A DNA stretch of 64,000 nt from Climacteris rufus (GCA_013398175.1 VZRZ01004576.1:72473-136472); one strand, 5' to 3'; positions 35,216 through 47,839 are shown, counted from the first letter of the stretch. Numbers and translations are program-made. The notes: a model not told the origin generated them from the sequence alone.

Positions 35216-37293
35216 CTGACCCAGTGTTAAGGGAAGTGTGCTGCCTTCTGGGAGCCTGGATCAGGGATGTTACTGAGAAGATGCCAAGCCTGGTCAAACC
35301 CATAGATTGTTACCCACCATTACTGTTCCATGTGGAAGCCAACAATACAGGTGGCAGCAGCCTGGGAGGCATTAAGGGGAGGCTACAGAGCTCTGGGAGA
35401 GATGGTAGAGGGTTCTAGAGCTCACATAGTTTTTTTATCAATCCTCCAGGTCAAAGGAGAGGGACTGGAAATGGCCAGGCAAATCTGGCAGGCCAACAAA
35501 TGGTTACAGCAATGTGCCTTAGTCAGGGTTTTGGTTTCTCAGACCACAGGACTCGCTTTGCCAAGCCTGGTTGACTGGGAGCTGATGGGGTCCATCTGAC
35601 ACAGAAGGGAAGAAATATCTTTGTTCAGGGACTTGCCAGACTGGTGAAGGGGGTTTTAAACCAGATTTGCTGGGGGAGGACACCTATCCATCCCAATCCT
35701 GACAGTCAAATGCTAGCACCTGTAATGGATGCCTGGGACAGTGCAAAGGTATTCCAGATACTCCAGCCAGTGAGCCACATTTATCTGGGGCCCAGCTCAG
35801 ATGCCTCTATGCAAACACACGTAGTATGGGGAACAAGAGGAACAACAGACATGCTTGAGTGGGTATGGTATCATTGGCATCATGGAGACGTGGTGGGATG
35901 GCTTCTATGGCTGCAGCATTGAAATGGAAGGTTTTAGGCTTTTTAGGAAAGACAAACTAAGGAGACAGCAGTGGGTGTAGCCCTCTATGTCAGTGACCAG
36001 CTGGAGGGTATAGAACTCTGCCTGGGGAAGGATGAGGGCTCGAGGGTCAAGATTAAGGGGAGGGCAGGAACAGGGCATTATAGTGGGAGTCTGCTGCAGG
36101 CCATGTGATCAGGAGGATGGTGTGGATGAAGCTCTCTACAGGTAGATGGGAGCAGCCTCATGGTCACAAGCCCTCATCCTCATGACGATTTCAACCACCC
36201 TGATATCTGTTGGAGGGAAACCACAACAGGGCACAAGCAATCCTGGAGGTTCCTCAAATATGTCAACCACAACTTCCTTACACAAGTGATTGAGGAGCCA
36301 TGCTGGACCTTGTGCTCACCAACATGGAGGAGCTGGTGGGGAATGTTGTGCATCTTTGGCTGCAATGACCATGAGATGATGGAGTTTGAGATCCTCAGAG
36401 CAGTGAAGAAGGCAAACAGCAAGATCACTGCCCTGGACTTCAGGAGAGCAGCCTTTGGCCTCTTCAAGAACCTACTCAGTAGAGGCCCATGGGATAGAAA
36501 CCAGGAGGGCAGAGGGGCACAACAATGCCGGCTGAATTTCAAGGATCACCTCCTTCAAGGTCAGGAGCAATACATCCTGACAAGGAGGAAATCAGGTAAA
36601 AATGCCAGGAGGCCTTGATGGATGGAAAAGGAGCAAACTCAGAGTGAATAAAGAAGTTTTCAGGAAGTGTGCACTTGAAGCCCAGAAAGCCAACCAAATC
36701 CTGGGTGTGGGCAGAAGGTCGAAGGAGGTGATTCACCCTCTCTATGCTGCCCTTGTGAGACCCCACCTGGAGTGCTATGTACAGTTCCAGCGTTCCCTAA
36801 TGTAAGAAGGACATGAAATTGTTGGAGTAAGTCCAGAGGAGGGCCAAAAAGATGTTAGGAGGACTGGAGCGTCTCGCCTATGAAAACAGGCTGAGAAAGT
36901 TGGGGGTGTTCAGCCTGGAGAAAAGGAGGTTGTGTGGAGACCTCATAGTAACCTTCCAGTATCTGAAGGGGGCTTACAGGGAAGCCAGAGAGGGACTTTT
37001 GGTCAGGAACTGTAGTGATAGGACAAGGAATAATGGGTACAAATTGAAAGAGGGGAAATTTAGGTTAGATATTAGGAGGAATTTTTTTACTATGAGCGTG
37101 ATGAGGCACCGGAACAGGTTGCTCAGAGAAGTTGTGGATGCCCCAACCCTGGCAGTGTTCAAAGCCAGGCTGGAGCCAGGCTGTCTCGAGCAACCTGGTC
37201 AAGTGAGAGGTGTCCCTGCCCGTGGCAGTGGGGGTTGGAACTAGATGATCTCTAATGTCCATCCAACCCCTTGACATTCTTTGATTCTATGAT
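35216..37293 (+). mobile_element. CR1 LINE with 5' region and 3' end, middle deleted
   Basis: A plus-strand CR1 of about 2.1 kb. Its left part (35.2-36.1 kb) matches the 5' region and ORF1-like part of near-full-length CR1, with blocks such as gcctggatcagggatgttac and ggtcaaaggagagggactgg. The ORF2 endonuclease-end block follows (tggaggagctggtggggaat, ctggacttcaggagagcagc, acaaggaggaaatcaggtaa). Near 36.63-36.67 kb it jumps directly to the extreme C-terminal part of ORF2 (agaaagccaaccaaatcctg), then the 3' untranslated region and tail (ttgacattctttgattctat). The reverse-transcriptase core is missing. A full CR1 is about 4.5 kb, so roughly half is absent. The remaining frames (152 and 130 codons) are residues of ORF2 with stops and shifts. 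Confidence 0.92.
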
Positions 37294-39208
37294 ATAATAA
37301 GGTCCTTTATCAGAAAATACCTGAAAAATACCTGGAGTGATTGAAGTGGTGGTGGCCATCCTGCTTCTCTGCTGGCGTTGTGGTCCTGTAGCAGAAGAGC
37401 TCAGTTAGGGTAAGGGCACCACAAAAAGATCTGACAAAAGCTCTGTGCAGACAATGTAGACAAAGCACACACACGATGCAGGTCAGGCATTGGAACAGCA
37501 GAGGAACAGGGTCACAGCATTGTGAATTTGCCACAGAGAGAAATGTCTTTAGTACCAGCACACACCAAGTCCAGTGTCTGCACATGTTTCACATCCACAC
37601 ACTGGGAACCATTTTTGCACTGGTACAGGCAGAGACTGTTCCTCTAACAAAAGCTGATCTGTCAAAGTCATGTCTCAGAAAGGCAATTCAAAAAGTCATA
37701 TATTCACCAGACTAGAAAACTTATTTCAGTGTATTATGCCACTGTTCAAAATAGAGGAAAAAGCACTTTGAAACAAATTTTTGTGATCAAATATTTTCAG
37801 ACAATTAAAAAGGCATAAAATGTAGGACAACAAAAGTTCTTGGAAATAAATCCAATTATGAGTAGGAGAGTCTTAAGAGTCAGCTGGAGTAGTCTGTCAA
37901 ATCAGTCTGTAACTGCAACAATTAGGTATGTGACATTGAGCATTTTTTTAAATCCTTATAGAATAAGAGATCGTAACAAAAACAAAACACCAGGCAGAAA
38001 TCTTTTTTTTTTTTCCCTAGGCTAACTAGTGGTTTCATTTCGCTATTGCTTTCTTGAACTAATTGCAGAATCCATCACCACATAACTTGCTTTCATTTTC
38101 TTTTATGAGCATGTTTTTCCTTGCCCCAAGTGAAACAGGATATCCATCTTTCAGAATTTCTTCCCTGCCTTTTGCAATACCATTCATTTGTACGTGGTAA
38201 GAGCAAAAGCATTTAGCAAATCCCTCTGTGGGAAATTTGCAGCTTTATTATTGCAATAGAATAAAGCTTTTGTTGAGCTACAAGATTGACTAATGTGGGA
38301 CACTTCCTACTTCCCCTTACTTTGATGTCATCTGTTTAAGAGAAGAACAGCAGAAATAATAACTGTATTTTGCTGTTTATTTTTCTACTTTGCCATGACA
38401 CTGACTTTTAATGGGAGAAGATTTAAAGAGAACATGGAGCAGTTGGAGTTGTCCCTTTGAATCCCCTGCCATTAAGCAGACTACCCCAGTGCCAAGCATG
38501 CAAAGAAAAGGATGTGTCTCCACCCTGTTACAGTGTAGAGTGATTTTTTTCAAAACAAGTATCTGACAGTTGAGTGTCTGTGCTGCACTGTCATTGGTAA
38601 CAAAAACTAGCTAAAAATCATGACAAGAGATTGAAAAATAAACTGATTATGCTAAGGAGATTACTTTTAAATTACATGTAATATGCTATGACAGGAACGG
38701 TATACATAATAATTTCTTATTAGTTTGCCCTCCAAAATTTTAGCTTCACTTTGGAATGAAAGAAGTCACCAAAATAGAACTATAGGGCCTGTTTGCTCTA
38801 GGAAAATACATGATAGTGAGAAGGTAACCAGAGAAGTAGAGACTGACACTGCAAAGTGAAAGTTGAGTAACTGTGAGGTTTCAAGCTAGATTGTTTCTGC
38901 TTTTACAGTTTTCAGTTTCCAAACTTTTCAGCTTCACTAGCTAGTTAACTTGTGGGCTCAAAGAAGAGATGAAAGATCTTGGCCGATGAATCGAAATCTC
39001 TGTCCCTTCAGCATGAGACGTTGTGAAGCCTGGTCTCAAAGTCATCCAAGAGATTCTCCACTGAATGGGGAAAATCTTGGCCAACCTGCTCCATAGGTTT
39101 AAGGTAGGAAACAAAAAAAACAGGATTAATTTGAATTAAAATATCAGTTTTTTCATATTCATTAAAAAGGAAATGAAAACCAGTATTACTGCTTTTTTTA
39201 ATAAGAGA

Positions 39209-39244
39209 NNNNNNNNNNNNNNNNNNNNNNNNNNNNNNNNNNNN
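39209..39244. other. Assembly gap (36 N)
   Basis: A run of 36 N. It is followed within about 10 bases by a T run and a 35-base A run, which probably caused the break in sequencing or assembly. The true length of the missing part is unknown. Confidence 0.98.
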
Positions 39245-39250
39245 CCGTAA

Positions 39251-39257
39251 TTTTGTT

Positions 39258-39299
<42 letters not shown>
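39251..39299. repeat. T run joined to a 35-base A run
   Basis: The tract reads ttttg, then nine T (39256-39264), then 35 consecutive A (39265-39299), then c. It could be the oligo(A) tail of a retroposed sequence hidden in the gap, or a slippage artefact. The T-A junction can fold into a hairpin. Confidence 0.9.
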
Positions 39300-39301
<2 letters not shown>

Positions 39302-42300
39302 AAGATCAGTTTTACAAGCATTTACTTTACTTGAAAAGGGGTTTTGATTCAAGTAAAAATCACATGTGTATGTGCCCTTTAAAAAGTATTTTGTAGAGTT
39401 GCCATCAAGGTTCATCCACATCAAGACCATGTCTACTCTCTGTGGTGAATATTACATACCACATAAACATAAGTGGGTTAGAAGGGTATCAGCAGGCCTG
39501 GGTGATGCTGGCTCCTCCTGGGTTTGTACATCATGAGGTTGCCTTTACTCCCAGGAACACGAGCGGTTTTCTCCAGGGGATCTTCACCTCCTGCACCGTT
39601 CAGGATGAGTGCTGCTCAGGGATGGGAACAGCTGCTCAGCACTCTCATTGTTTGTTCAACAGCTGATCCTTCTCTCACCTGTTGCCGTCTGTGTCTTTCC
39701 TGAAGTTTTCTACATCTGAAATGGTGGAAACGTGTTAACCACAACAGGATTTCTACCACAGCCTTCTAATACCTCAAAAGTATTAATATATATGCTCATG
39801 AATACGGCATTAATATCATTCCCATGGGAAACTGAAGACAAAGAGTTTTTCCTGGGATTTTACACAGACTGAACCAAAAAATAGGAACATTTCTCATGAA
39901 GTGTTTAATTTGTTTAATTCACTAAAGTTGCCTTGTTTAATTTACTAAATTTATTTGTGAAATAAAATGTTTTCAAGACAGATTCAGCTATACAAATAAA
40001 TTAATGGCAGAGGAATCAAGTATTCCTCCATTCTGATACTCTCTCCATTCCTTCAGATATCACAGTTTCTTCACGAAGATGCTGAACACTGCAATGACTT
40101 TGGCTCTAGGTATCTGGAAAATGAAAACCACCACTGTTGTTTTAGCTTCTAAAGCCTGGCTATTATTAGTGGCCTACAGGGGCTTCGTAGACAAGATATT
40201 GTCAGTGGTTCACCTCCTTTAACATAGAAGGTAACAAAACAACCATGTCTGAATACCTCTCTACCAGTGTTAACTTCCAGGAATATCTTCCAAGTAAAAA
40301 AAGTCTTTGAAGAATTATAGGAATGAATATATCTCTACAAGTTCTCCAAATTCTTTCATTTATCTTTCATTTTTGAACTAAGCATGTCTCTCAGTATCAG
40401 GTTTAGGGTTTGATTAGGAGGAGGGTCATTTTGAACACCCTCATTTTAAGTCTTAAACCTTCATATGCAGTGTATAATTGGTGCTTAAATGACTGATTAT
40501 AAAATACTTCAGGAAAAATGATGCTTTAAAATCCTCAAAGGACTAACCCTAAATAAGAAGATAAAAAATTAAACAGAAATAATAAAAGAGATATTTTCAA
40601 GAGTGTTTCACTGTTTTTAAAAGGGTCAAGTCAATTCTGCAGAAGCAACTCAGCCCTTGGGGACATCTGTTCCAGTAACGGTGGCTACAGCACAACGAAA
40701 CTTTCAAACAATATCTCCTCAGACTTCATTCCAAATCTGCTTCTTCCTTTTTGCATATAATTTTCAGTGGTTAATAAAGCCCTGAGGATAAATAAACCTA
40801 ATTGTTTTTACATGGCCCCCCATAGTCTCTGACTGGTGTCAAGTGAGAGTCACTGTGCTGACGCACCTCTTGCCAGCCAGCTCTACAGTAGAGCGGTGAC
40901 TCCCCTGCCCTCTTTTTGCTTTCCCTCTCCACTTGGCAGAGGTACGTGTGTGGGATTTCACAGGGTCGCCTGCCAACTTTGTAATGAGAGATGTGTCCAA
41001 CTACTATTGGTTGCTTCCAGTTTGTAAGGGCTAAAATAACATTATTTGAAGCTTCAGACGAATACCAGGAAGGAAAAAAAAACCTCTGCTGTTGATTTAC
41101 TGGAACACACTATCATTGAGACTTGAAGGGAGGGAATTTGAAAGGAACAAATTGTATGGATTGCACAAGCTATTAATTTTACAATTTGGTGAACAAGCCC
41201 AATAACGCATGCCCCAGTGTGACAACGTAGGTAAGAAGCACCACAATTCACAGCCGTCACGTCTGTCTTAAACTGATCTTTGCATAACTTCCCAGACTAA
41301 CTACCACACTTTCTCAAAAAACAGCTGAATTCACCCCTCCTTCTCTGTCTGTTGCTTCCAAAGTCATTTCCTTAATAGAGTCAGAGCACAGCTAGTCTAG
41401 GAAGATCTGTAGTGATTAAACTCAAGATCATTACAGTATACCTAAACTGACTATTAATATTACACAAACCCTAACAAGCACACAAAACCTTGTTCAAAAT
41501 ATAAACTGCATGTTGCATTTCCTATATACAGTATCCTACCTCCTTAAGATAGTATATCAGACAGGGCTTCTTATTCAAGAGTCCTCACAGAATTTTTGTT
41601 GGTGTTGGAGCAGAAAGAAGAATAACAGGTCCATTAAACAGTTTGCACAAAGACTAAGTGTCAGATGTGTACTTCTTGCTCATCGAAATCATCAGCCAGA
41701 GAATTCCCAAGATGTTAAAGCAAATTTGTAGAAAAACGACTCTTTCTCAAAACAGGGTAGGCAGGTTTTGTAGCAATACTGTGCAAGTTAGAGAGTAAAA
41801 ATAACTTGTAAATATCTTAAGGTAAGAAAAATGTTTCAACCATTTTGGTCAACCATGAGTTCTGCTATTTAAATAGGACTCTGGAATTTTTCTTTATTCT
41901 TACTACTTCCTAGGCAGTTATCTCTTAGCAGTCAGAGAGGATCTCATGTAAGTTTAAGAAAAAGAATCCTTCCTGGCATAAGACTATTTATTATCTGCTA
42001 GAAACATGGTAGGAGTTCATGTTACTATTTTTAAAACCCTCCTCTGTTGATCCAAAAACCCCACGCTTTTCCTAAGAAATGCAAAGTGTTCATAAAGACT
42101 GATAAATGTTTTTTTTTTTTCAAGTTTTTCTCCAAGTAGTTTTCCACTGCCAAAAAAAAAAGAGTAATTTTTCAAACCGAGTAACTAATTTGTTATGTAG
42201 CTTGTTTTCGCATGGTATCAGAGACCGTTTAATGTTCCTTGTACTCCAGATGGTTCTAAAATGCTACCTAGTATAACTCCAGTACAGCTAAAACACTCAG

Positions 42301-43139
42301 CGCCCTGCAGAGGCTTTAGTGTTTCCCCAAACTGGGGCTGTAACGCCAAGCCTTTCATCTATTGCTGCCTTCCACAGCCTCCCCCCTTCGCCCCAGCCCC
42401 ACTGCCGCCACCTCCCCCAGCTTCTCATGACCTTGTCTCAGGCCAGAGGCCTTGCCGAGTCCAGTTGTGGGAGTATCTCATGGCTGTCCTCCAGAAAAGT
42501 CGCCTGCCTTCCCAGGAGATGTAGCATCAGCAAGACAATCTGGAGAAAATACACATTTGCTGGGGAAACGGAGACTGAGCTGCTAAACAAGAAGCATTTG
42601 CCCAGCTCTGCAGCAGAGGAATAAATTAAACCCGTGGAGGCCATACGCAAAGACGGCTCCTGGTCTTGGCAGCCCTTCTGCATGGAAGTCTTCCACAGAC
42701 AGTTTAGTCTTCAGTGCATTTCCCATCCTTTTGTTTTGTCCATGAAAGTCAATACAAGATGCTGTTACTGCCGAAGTTTGACTGCAAATTCCAAAAAGGG
42801 GATGTTGTCATGTGCTCCTCCATTCCCAGCCCAATGGAAGGACTACACACAGTATTGACATTCTGCTCTAGCAGCACTTTTTAAAAATAAGATATAGTGT
42901 TGCCCATTTTTCACTGTAAAATAGCTAGTTTTCTCTGTTAGACAGTCTCAAGGACGATTTCTGTAAACATAGCTATGTTGTTGTAAAAATTATCTTTTTA
43001 CATTCCTTTCCCATGGACACAGATCCCTTTGACGGACACTTCTTTTAACCAATATAGTTAGAGACGGAAGTGTTAATTTTCTCCAATGATCTGTGATTTC
43101 TAAAAGTGCATATAAGAATTAAACGAAAGGGGTTTCCCC

Positions 43140-43255
43140 CCTTTCCGCCCTTGCTCTGAACACAGCCCGAAGTCCGGCTCTCATTATTTCTGCGTCTTCG
43201 ACTGATTACCGGGATAAGCCGTAATAACAGGCATCGCGGTAATAATATAGGGCAA
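43140..43255. other. CpG-dense patch in AT-rich DNA
   Basis: Nine CpG dinucleotides occur in about 115 bases (for example ctttccgccc, gcccgaagtccggctc, tctgcgtcttcgactg, gcatcgcggtaata), while flanking kilobases have almost none. Inside it, ATTACCG at 43205-43211 is matched by CGGTAAT at 43237-43243, and a gtaataa motif is repeated. A 77-codon minus-strand frame covers it but has no family resemblance. It could be a hypomethylated regulatory element, a coding exon remnant or a recent insertion. Confidence 0.6.
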
Positions 43256-44001
43256 GGGTCAAACCTTAACTGCAACAAGTTTGATGTTTTAGATAGTTAT
43301 ATCCTGCTATACCTAAGTTTTTTAACTAATCATTGTAATACTGAGTTTAGGATAAGTACTCAATTAACTCCCCAGATTTCTAGGAAAGTTTTGCACTTTC
43401 TACGGAATCTTGTGCTATTGTGAATATATTGCCAGAAATGCTCAAGAGATCTACTTCATCATGCAATCACTTCAGTCATTACATTTACCCCAAAAATCAC
43501 TGGTATGGGGTCCTGGTGGAATCCTTTTGCTACCACCTTCAATTTCAAGTAATTTCTATTCCCAGAGCCTCAAGGCAAAGAACTGGAAGCGGTTTTTACC
43601 CTTGCTAAGTAGAGGTCAAGGAGAGTCAGACTGCTCCTCTCCTGACCTGCCCACAGCTTAGGATGTGAACATGGAGGTTCTCAGCCCTCTCATTTCCCTG
43701 CAAAAAGTGCTGAAATCCCCTTTCAGACCAGGCAGCATGCTTACAGCTGACTAATATTGTATTCCATGTTGCAAATGTGCTTTATTATATTGTCATTATT
43801 TTTTCCACAGTCAGCCCAAGAGTGATCCTTGTACTACTTTATCTCATAGTAATGGAATAATCTGGCAACAATATCACTCACCAGCTGTTGATGGGCTTTG
43901 GTTTTATTCCTTCTAAGGAGAGAAGACATTTTTCAAGTGTCCATTTTCCAAAAGCCATGGAGTTTGGTGGGTTTATGCCAAAGAAATGGATGAGTCAGTG
44001 T

Positions 44002-44035
44002 CACGGTTTAGCCCTGGCCGAACGCTGACATAGCC
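44002..44035 (-). mobile_element. Possible LTR end fragment of an endogenous retrovirus
   Basis: The first bases, tgtcacggtttagccctggc, resemble the reverse complement of the 3' terminus of the avian LTR family present at 46.0 kb, whose end has a 'ctggggttaaaccacgaca'-like sequence. Only about 30 bases can be matched before similarity fades, so this may be chance or a tiny remnant in minus orientation. Confidence 0.3.
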
Positions 44036-44209
44036 AGTGTGGTCCAAGCACAACAGGTGTTAGCACGTGAATTATGTCAGAACAACAGGTAGCTCAACAC
44101 ACAATGTGATGTCACTGTTACATCAATGTTCAAGGCAATAAGAGAGAAAAGTCAGAATACAGAATGAGACGCTGTATTATTCAGCCTAATGACAAGCTAA
44201 AATTCAGAG

Positions 44210-44659
44210 TCGAGAGAACAGCAATGAAGCTGGTGAAGGGCCTGGAACAGAAAGTCTTACAAGGAGTTTCTGAGGAAGCTGGGGGTGTTCAGCCTGGGGC
44301 AAAGGAGGCTCAGGGGAAACCTTATTGATCTCTACAACTGCCTGAAAGGAGGGTGTAGCCAGTTGGGGATCGGTTTCTTCTCCCTGGCAACCAATGACAG
44401 GAGGAGAGAACAATGCCTTAAGCTGCACCGGGGGAGGTTTAGGTTGGACATTAGGAAGAATTTCTCCGGAGACAGGGTGATTAAAAACTGGACTGGACTG
44501 CCCAGGAAGGTGGTGGAGTCACTGTCCCTGGAAGTGTTTAAGAAAACATTGGATGTGGCATTCAGTGCCACGGTCTAGCTGACATGGTGATGGTGACTGC
44601 TCATTGGTTGGACTGGATGACCTCAGAGGTCTTTTCCAGCCTAATTAATCCTGTGATTC
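44210..44659 (+). mobile_element. CR1 LINE, 3'-end fragment
   Basis: A plus-strand, 5'-truncated CR1. It starts with gcaatgaagctggtgaaggg and passes through the 'ctgggggtgttcagcctggg', 'ctctacaactgcctgaaagg' and 'tttaggttggacattaggaa' blocks. It ends ggtcttttccagcctaatta followed by atcctgtgattc. Its 3' region ('cattcagtgccacggtctag', 'actggatgacctcagaggtc') shares its tail type with the minus-strand copy at 57.3 kb and differs from those at 9 kb and 49 kb. A 97-codon frame crosses it but is only untranslated-region DNA. Confidence 0.93.
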
Positions 44660-46023
44660 ACACACACATATTCCCTGTTGTCAGTACTGTCCCGTGGGGC
44701 ACAGTCCAGGGAAATGTATTAAGTCAGAGAGAAATTTCACAGCATCCACTGCCCCACAATGAGAGACTGTTTGCTGCAATTTGATTCTGCCACACAGAAA
44801 AAGAAGGTGGGAAAAAAGAGACTGCACAAGGAAAAGGACTAAGGTAACCACTGAACATTATTAGGGAGCATTTTCTTGTCTCTGTAACTGAGACTTAGAT
44901 GGGATAGCGACACCAGGAATACTTGGTAGCCTTTCCAGCCCTTGTGCTACCTTGGTCCACAACTTGCTCCACTAAAACTCTGATGGAGCTACTTATTCAC
45001 TTCCTAACTGCTCACTACCCATCTGCCTTCTGTGTGCCAAACTAGCCAGCTACCTTAATGTCTGCTACATTGAGTAGAAATACCTGAGTAATGTCTATTC
45101 TAGAGAAACACCATAACACGTTCAGGAGTGGAAAGACTTGCTTGTTGGGGAACAGTCCAGTGACCCAGTAACATAATGCTTCTGCTCCACCACCATTTCC
45201 AGAAAAGTATTCAAAGGCACCATTTCCAGGAGAATGGAGTAAAAAAGTCTTTCCTACAAGGGTGACTCCAAAATAATTCAGGAGGTTATTGAAAACAGGG
45301 TTTCTGAGGGGTGGCATTCACTGAATGAATCGTCATGAAATGTTCAAAACCAAAGTCCAGATTGCCAGAGTTATGTTCTTTGACATAATTAATCTAATAC
45401 AAAACCTTGATTCATACAGGTCAGTTACCATTTAAGGTTGACATCTTAAGGACACTGAGACACAGCCCCATCACTACTGAAAAAAAAGCAGTCAAACAGG
45501 GAGACCTGGTATGAGAAGACAACTTTCAGACCACTGCAGAAAAAGGTCATCCTGTTTCAAAAGGGGATGTTGGCGTATGTAATTTATTTTTCATTTTAAC
45601 TGATATTAAGTTAAATGTTATAAAAGGCTTAGCGACCAGGTCCTTTCCTCCAGCATACTGCTGGGAAGCTGCAGTGCTTAGAGGTTGTGATCTCACTGAT
45701 TCCAGGGAAATACAGCAACAGCAGCAACAGCCAAAGTGAGGGCAGTGAGCCAGGCCAGTTTCACTCAAAAATTTCTCCTGCTGGTGTATGCAGAGCAGTC
45801 AAAACCCTCAGCAACTTTCATTGAGAACTGGGGGAGTTTTACACCACTTCCCGGTGATGGGGTACAATCACCTTCCCTTCTCTCCTTAGAATATGCTTTA
45901 GTGAATTGATTTTTCAATTAACCCTTGTTGCTGACCAAGAAGGTTGTCTCAGTGAGACCTATCCATAAGGACAGAAATGTTAACATTTCAGCAGCAAAGA
46001 CCAACAGTGCAACACAAGACCAG
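44660..46023. other. Unique non-coding DNA between repeats
   Basis: No gene or repeat was recognised. A 91-codon minus-strand frame at 45042-45317 has no family resemblance. A short cagcaa repeat lies near 45715-45730. Confidence 0.5.
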
Positions 46024-46611
46024 TGTAAACTGGTGTAGAGCTAATTTTCTTCACAGTGGCTGGTGTAGGGCTACAGTTTGAATTTGTGCTAAACACAGTG
46101 ATGTTAGTATAGAGATTTTTTTGCTATTGCTAAGCAGGGCTTACTCAGAACCAAGGCCTGTTCTGCTTTTTGTACTGTAATGCTGGTGATGAGGCTGGGG
46201 TTGCATGGGAGGTTGGGAGGAGACACGGCCAGGAGAGGTGACCCCAACTGCCCAAAGGCATATTCCAGACCATATGGCATCATGCTCAGTATATAAGGTG
46301 GGGAGAAGAAGAAGGAAGGAGGGACAGTCAGGGTGATGGTGTTTGTCTTCCCAAGTAGCTGTTAGATGTGATGGGGGTCCTGCCCTCCTGGGGATGGCGG
46401 AACACCTGCCTGCCCTTGGGAAGCAGTGAATTAATTCTTTGTTTTGCTTTGCTTGTGTGCACAGCTTTGCTTTCCCTATGAAACAGTCTTTATCTCAACC
46501 CATGAGTTTTCTGGGTTTTACCCTTCCGATTCTCTCCCTGATCTCACTGGTGCAGGAATGAGAGAGCATCTGCATGGGGAATGGCTGCTGGCTGGGATTA
46601 GATCACAAGTC
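46024..46611 (+). mobile_element. Solo LTR of an avian endogenous retrovirus (ERVL-like)
   Basis: The segment follows the order of a common bird LTR. A 5' part contains ttttcttcacagtggctggt. The promoter part contains a TATA box (tatataa, 46290-46296) preceded by gaccatatggcatcatgctc. The R/U5 part contains tgatggtgtttgtcttccca, aacacctgcctgcccttggg and tctttatctcaacccatgag. The end is ggctgggattagatcacaag. No internal retroviral sequence follows on either side, so this is a solo LTR left by recombination between the two LTRs of a provirus. The usual ATTAAA polyadenylation signal is ATGAAA here (46478-46483). Terminal bases are mutated and target-site duplications are unclear (gaccag on the left, cagccag on the right). 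ERVL-type assignment is from memory of the family's look. Confidence 0.85.
46290..46296 (+). promoter_or_regulatory. TATA box within the solo LTR
   Basis: A tatataa heptamer in the expected U3 position of the LTR, about 25-30 bases before the predicted start of R. It could drive transcription to the right if not silenced. The rest of the LTR is old, so activity is doubtful. Confidence 0.55.
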
Positions 46612-47839
46612 AGCCAGTGCTAAAACTCAGCACTCGTGGATATACAAGTGAATTAGGAAAGATGACAACTTCGGGGAAAATATGGAGAAATAAAAAAACT
46701 TTCCTAGCTGAAAGGCCCAACGTCCCAAAACCAATCTAAAAAGTTGTGGTTACATTGTGTGGTACATGGTAATTAGATAAGAGGGAAGCTGGAAGAAGTG
46801 ATTCTGGGATGAAGTAATCACCCACGCTCATGGGAAACAGCCACGTTCCACATTCTTCTAAACAAACCAAAAACACTTGTAGGATCTTGTCCAGTTTTGC
46901 CTGGTGTCTATAAACTTCTTACATTGCAGCAAAAATAATCATTTATACAACAAAACAGAAGAAAGATTAGACTTGCAGTGACAGACTTCTGAATGCACAA
47001 CTGCAGAGAGGAACATGATGGTGCTTGCGAGCTGCAATATAGGCTAAATATTCTCCAACTGTAAGTCCTGTAACTTCTTCCAGGGAGTTCCATCTACTCT
47101 TCTGTTCTAGCCTGCAGGACCTGGAAGCTTATTAAACCCCATTAATTTGAAATACAGCCTATGTTACCAGAGAAAATTCACAAAGCTCGGGATCTTTTAA
47201 AAGCTGTAGGGAACAAGTGTGCCTTGTAGCAAACCCCGAAGCTGGGAGGATGCAGCATAACATTTAGTGCTATGACAAAACACCTTTCACAGTTCTCATG
47301 TGTTTAAACTCTCAGCACCTGTTGGTCAGTTGTAACAGAGTGCTGTGAATATTAAGAAGAGTGTTTTTGTGAAGAGTCCAATTGTAATGAGTCCTGCTCT
47401 GGGTGATGTTGAGAAAAGCCTGCTGTGTAATTGCAATGTGCTCTGCTGCTTTTCTGATCAGAGCAGTCTGGGCTCTCTCTTAGCCTATGCTACCAGGGCA
47501 AAATCTGCATATTTGCATTCAGCAGAATAAGCATCAAGGGTATGGTTATTTCTTTAAGAAACCCTGGTCATTGAAATGCCATCTCTAGGAAACAGATAGT
47601 GAATTACCCTTGGGTTCAGGGTCATTGCATTTTATGATTAACCTCCAGGCCTAAGGTTTTCTTACTGTTAATTCTAACATTAGACATATGAATTTAAATT
47701 GTCACATGGTTTGAACTATCAGTATAAACATGTGCATGCAAAACATCAGTTAAATACTTTTGATGATGTATATAACTGGTAATGTGGGCATTTGAAATTA
47801 ACATTTGGCCTCAAGGATTTTCAAGTGGGCTTTGACATG
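46612..47839. other. Unique non-coding DNA
   Basis: High-complexity sequence with no recognised repeat or gene. Region 47130-47450 has the texture of a conserved element, but I have no comparison. Frames are 61 codons or shorter. Confidence 0.45.

Larger units (their letters stand above)
37294..44001. other. Unique non-coding DNA with one gap and a CpG patch
   Basis: Region 38.0-38.4 kb is high-complexity and could be a conserved element. A 36-base gap and a homopolymer tract lie at 39.2-39.3 kb. From 42.25 to 42.7 kb the DNA is GC-richer, with overlapping open frames on both strands. Region 43140-43255 holds nine CpGs in about 115 bases. No gene is recognised; frames are 101 codons or shorter. 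Confidence 0.45.

Noticed and set aside
36160..37244. Two plus-strand frames of 152 and 130 codons with protein-like text
   Set aside because: They are pieces of CR1 ORF2 and 3' untranslated sequence inside a dead element, not host genes.
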